A stretch of DNA of 64,000 nt from CAVZMI01 sp050011775 (GTDB lineage: Bacteria; Bacteroidota; Ignavibacteria; UBA10030; CAVZMI01): the NCBI GenBank assembly GCA_050011775.1, contig JBEKIL010000004.1:124001-188000 (forward strand), in the 5' to 3' direction. Below are positions 61,842 to 64,000 of the stretch, one piece after another. The notes below the pieces were generated by a model, which did no database searches, was not told where the DNA came from, and saw nothing but the letters and a program-made list of their open reading frames with translations. Positions within the stretch are counted from its first letter, which is position 1, and each line of letters opens with the position of its first letter. The position numbers were made by a program, and so were the translations under genes.

Positions 61842-62425
61842 TGTTTCTGTTTGGGCATCATCCCGAATTTAGCCGGGATGGTCCTTTCAATATATTTTAA
61901 AAGTAAAATCATTATCTGACCTACAATAAAGCCGATGAGAGCACCTCCAAGAGCATCCGAAGGATAGTGGACACCAATATAAACTCGTGAAAGTGCAATA
62001 ATTCCTGCCATCGAGTAGAAAGCCCACACCCACCGCTTGTATGCATACGACAACACGACAGCCGCTGCAAACATGTTCACCGCATGAGACGATGGAAACG
62101 ATTTCCCCGAGCCGCAGTCGACTAACGGCCGGACTCCTTCCAGTACATGACACGGGCGTTCGCGTTCGACAAGCGGCTTTATAACAGAGCTGCTCAACTG
62201 ATCGCTGATCGTGATTGTGAGAATAAGGACGACAACGACAATCCGCCCTGTCCGGCCACCCAAGGCAAGAAGAAGAATTCCAACCGCAAGAAATAAAATC
62301 TTCCCTCCGATCATCTGATTGAGATCGGTCAGGAATGGCATGACGACATTCAAAAGATCATTTCTTAATGTCTGATGGATGAAGAAAAAGAGCCATCGAT
62401 CTATTCCAAATAAAAAATCAATCAT
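61838..62425 (-). CDS. PAP2-family membrane phosphatase
   Basis: The protein has 195 residues. The three PAP2 motifs are complete: KX6RP in KPLVERERP, PSSHA (the usual PSGH), and SRX5HX3D in SRVYIGVHYPSD. About five membrane segments are visible. Such enzymes dephosphorylate undecaprenyl pyrophosphate or phosphatidic/phosphatidylglycerol phosphate at the outer face of the inner membrane. Its start overlaps the DedA stop by 4 bases (ATGA) and its stop overlaps lnt by 4 bases, so DedA, PAP2 and lnt are one transcription unit. Confidence 0.93.
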   Translation of the reverse strand: MIDFLFGIDRWLFFFIHQTLRNDLLNVVMPFLTDLNQMIGGKILFLAVGILLLALGGRTGRIVVVVLILTITISDQLSSSVIKPLVERERPCHVLEGVRPLVDCGSGKSFPSSHAVNMFAAAVVLSYAYKRWVWAFYSMAGIIALSRVYIGVHYPSDALGGALIGFIVGQIMILLLKYIERTIPAKFGMMPKQKQ

Positions 62426-63030
62426 CGTTTATTCAATTTTTTCCTGAGTACAAGATAAAGAATCCACACGATGACAACCGTGCAGATCACAATCGTGATA
62501 ATTCTGCTATAGTTTGCGAGATATTCACCAATAATCTGCCAGTTTCTGCCGACAAGGTACCCTGAATACAGCAACAGCCCATTCCAGACCAGTGCGCTTA
62601 CGGCACATAACGGGATCGTTATCGAAAGCGAGAGCCCCGACATTCCGGTAAAGAATGAGACAACGGCACGAGTCCCGGAGAGAAATCTATTCGCAACAAC
62701 AACCCAGGCTCCCCATTTCTGGAACCAGAGTTCTATTTTTTGAACACCGCTTGATGAAATGAATTTCAGCTTCCCGGTCTTCAGAATATGCTCACCAAAC
62801 CAGCGGCCAAGCAGATACATCGAGAAAAAACCGAGTGTACTCCCTGCAGTCGAAAAAAGAATAGCACCGATAAAATTTATTCGTCCAATGCTAATTAATG
62901 TTCCACCAAAAACAATGACGACGTCACTCGGAGACGGTGGAAAAATATTTTCGATATAGGCGATAAGAAACAGAGCACAGTATACCCATACCGGACTTAA
63001 TTGCGCCAGTGTCGTGATAAATTCGTGCAT
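62422..63030 (-). CDS. DedA/SNARE-associated family membrane protein
   Basis: The protein has 202 residues from the ATG at 63,030, 4 bases after ispF; a longer frame overlaps ispF. Pattern: VWVYCALFLIAYIENIFPPSPSDVVIVFGGTLIS (the E-x-x-x-P-x-P-x-E type loop with a conserved Pro-Pro), then STLGFFSMYLLGRWFG, NRFLSGTRAVVSFFTGMSGLS (the conserved R-x-x-PG-like loop, here SGTRAVV) and a C-terminal segment. DedA proteins are implicated in undecaprenyl phosphate recycling across the membrane, which fits the PAP2 gene next door. Confidence 0.9.
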   Translation of the reverse strand: MHEFITTLAQLSPVWVYCALFLIAYIENIFPPSPSDVVIVFGGTLISIGRINFIGAILFSTAGSTLGFFSMYLLGRWFGEHILKTGKLKFISSSGVQKIELWFQKWGAWVVVANRFLSGTRAVVSFFTGMSGLSLSITIPLCAVSALVWNGLLLYSGYLVGRNWQIIGEYLANYSRIITIVICTVVIVWILYLVLRKKLNKR

Positions 63031-63034
63031 GCGC

Positions 63035-63514
63035 TCATTGTGGCAATGGATGAAGGGATGCAACTGAATATGCAACAGCACCTTCTCCGGTACCGACGAA
63101 TCCCATCCCCTCGGCAGTTGTAGCCTTTACGGAAACCTGATCAAGTTGCATGCCGAGGACGTGAGCGATGTTCAGACGCATTTCCGTAACGTAGGGAGCA
63201 ATCTTGGGCGCCTGAAGCACCAGTGTTACATCGACGCTGATGATCTTGAATTTATGCTCCTTGACCATCTCACCTACCCTTTTCAAGATCATCAGGCTTG
63301 AAATATCTTTTAGTTTTTCATCGGTGTCTGGGAAATGTTTCCCGAGGTCTCCTAATGCCGCGGCTCCGAGGAGTGCATCGGCAATCGCATGGAGAATGAC
63401 ATCTCCATCCGAATGGCCGAGGAGTCCTTTGTCGTGAGGAACCTCGATACCTCCGATAATCAACTTCCTCCCTTCAACCAACCGATGAACGTCGTATCCT
63501 ATACCGACCCGCAT
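63035..63514 (-). CDS. ispF: 2-C-methyl-D-erythritol 2,4-cyclodiphosphate synthase
   Basis: The protein has 159 residues from the ATG at 63,514, which has AGGAG six bases upstream; a GTG two codons earlier is a poorer choice. It is a step of the methylerythritol phosphate isoprenoid pathway. Zinc ligands: Asp/His in GIGYDVHRL and His in LGHSDGDVILHAIADALLGAAALGDLGKHFPDTD. The end ATTAEGMGFVGTGEGAVAYSVASL is typical. The acylphosphatase gene lies 12 bases upstream. Confidence 0.97.
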   Translation of the reverse strand: MRVGIGYDVHRLVEGRKLIIGGIEVPHDKGLLGHSDGDVILHAIADALLGAAALGDLGKHFPDTDEKLKDISSLMILKRVGEMVKEHKFKIISVDVTLVLQAPKIAPYVTEMRLNIAHVLGMQLDQVSVKATTAEGMGFVGTGEGAVAYSVASLHPLPQ

Positions 63515-63526
63515 TGGCACCTCCTG

Positions 63527-63802
63527 TTAGTGTATCTCAAAAGCGGGAAAATCGTGTTGTGGTTCCCGCCATTCAATTGCTACATCGGTGATATGAGACA
63601 TCCGGGGTCCGACTCGTACCTGCGAAATCATCTCTTCAACGAGTGAACGATCCCCTTCGATCTCGATTTCCACCTCGCCCGTCACAAGATTCCTGACATA
63701 CCCTTGCAGGTGCAGGTTTACTCCTATCCGATAGACAAAATACCGGAATCCGACTCCCTGGACGAATCCACGGATAAGGATGTGCGCGCGAACTTCTTTC
63801 AT
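63527..63802 (-). CDS. acyP: Acylphosphatase
   Basis: The protein has 91 residues. It hydrolyses acyl phosphates such as acetyl phosphate. The signature GFVQGVGFRYFVYRIG carries the catalytic Arg, and GYVRNLVTGEVEIEIEG carries the catalytic Asn. The length and the single-domain alpha/beta layout are standard. It precedes ispF by 12 bases; no functional link is known. Confidence 0.95.
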   Translation of the reverse strand: MKEVRAHILIRGFVQGVGFRYFVYRIGVNLHLQGYVRNLVTGEVEIEIEGDRSLVEEMISQVRVGPRMSHITDVAIEWREPQHDFPAFEIH

Positions 63803-63892
63803 TTAAGATCAATTTACAAAAAAAGGGGGAAATTACAAAATTTATACGTGATGTGATAAAACAAGCCGTGGAAATAATGCGGAAGGATGATG

Positions 63893-64000
63893 TTATTGTT
63901 GTTCTTTTTCCTCCTCCAGGCGTATAACCTTACCCGCGGGTGTCTCCTCCGTTTCATATTCAGTCATGCTTTGAATCCTGACGAGAACCTCGGATATCTT
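63893..64000 (-). CDS. C-terminal end of an unidentified protein, cut by the window edge
   Basis: Reading the minus strand from the window edge gives KISEVLVRIQSMTEYETEET, then PAGKVIRLEEEKEQQ and a TAA at 63,893. The frame is open to the edge. The tail is rich in Glu, as at the end of many cytoplasmic proteins. No family can be assigned from 35 residues. Confidence 0.5.
   Translation of the reverse strand, partial: KISEVLVRIQSMTEYETEETPAGKVIRLEEEKEQQ

Noticed and set aside
1..64000. CRISPR arrays, tRNA and rRNA genes
   Set aside because: No regularly spaced direct repeats of 25-40 bases and no tRNA-like T-arm or acceptor patterns were noticed; a tRNA/Infernal scan would be needed to exclude them fully.

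Overview
The window looks like chromosomal DNA from a Bacteroidota/Chlorobiota-group bacterium, most likely of the Ignavibacteria type. Three secreted proteins end in a type IX secretion (T9SS) sorting domain with the YPNPFNP...GREV...SGIYFY...TKKLVLL signature. A DUF4835 protein, a TonB-dependent receptor, a split transketolase and a separate atpD-atpC pair fit the same group. This is an inference from gene families; no marker gene was compared against a database.

Positions 1 to about 19,800 are accessory, and every intact gene reads on the plus strand. The first part (265-11,961) has a serine hydrolase, a truncated nitroreductase-like (Nim) gene, lipoproteins, three large T9SS-exported proteins (CotH kinase-like, SGNH hydrolase with discoidin domain, beta-propeller-like) and a membrane methyltransferase-like protein. 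The second part (about 12,664-19,726) looks like an integron-type gene-cassette array. Single genes (a small orphan, a helicase-nuclease fusion, a metallo-beta-lactamase-fold hydrolase and a large orphan) are separated by attC-like imperfect inverted repeats ending in GTTRRRY-like cores. Two of the cassettes have ends that are complementary over about 20 bp. No integrase gene lies in the window. Base composition changes from gene to gene here.

From 19,874 to 29,412 the minus strand carries core and metabolic genes: rsmI, lysine 6-aminotransferase, an aldehyde dehydrogenase, purB, an HtrA-like protease, a two-subunit transketolase and plsY. From 29,685 to 44,499 lie a DUF4835 protein, a zinc-ribbon protein and a secreted polysaccharide/protein-degrading group (a GH2 enzyme, an unknown secreted 621-residue protein, an S41 peptidase and an outer-membrane protein). 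These are followed by a TatD/radical-SAM fusion, a DUF2807 lipoprotein, a lipoprotein-TonB receptor pair and a methyltransferase.

From 44,795 to 64,000 the minus strand is dense housekeeping. It contains atpD-atpC with a clear terminator, then rimP-nusA-infB-rbfA-truB-ribF-rpsO-pnp (the classical translation/RNA operon). Upstream of these lie a LOG-family gene, trpE-trpG, threonine aldolase, and lnt/PAP2/DedA/ispF/acylphosphatase with several 4-nt overlaps.

Several families of palindromic repeats are scattered through the intergenic spaces. One copy lies inside a coding sequence (36,377-36,432), and a MITE-like element separates pnp from its probable terminator. No rRNA, tRNA or CRISPR array was seen.
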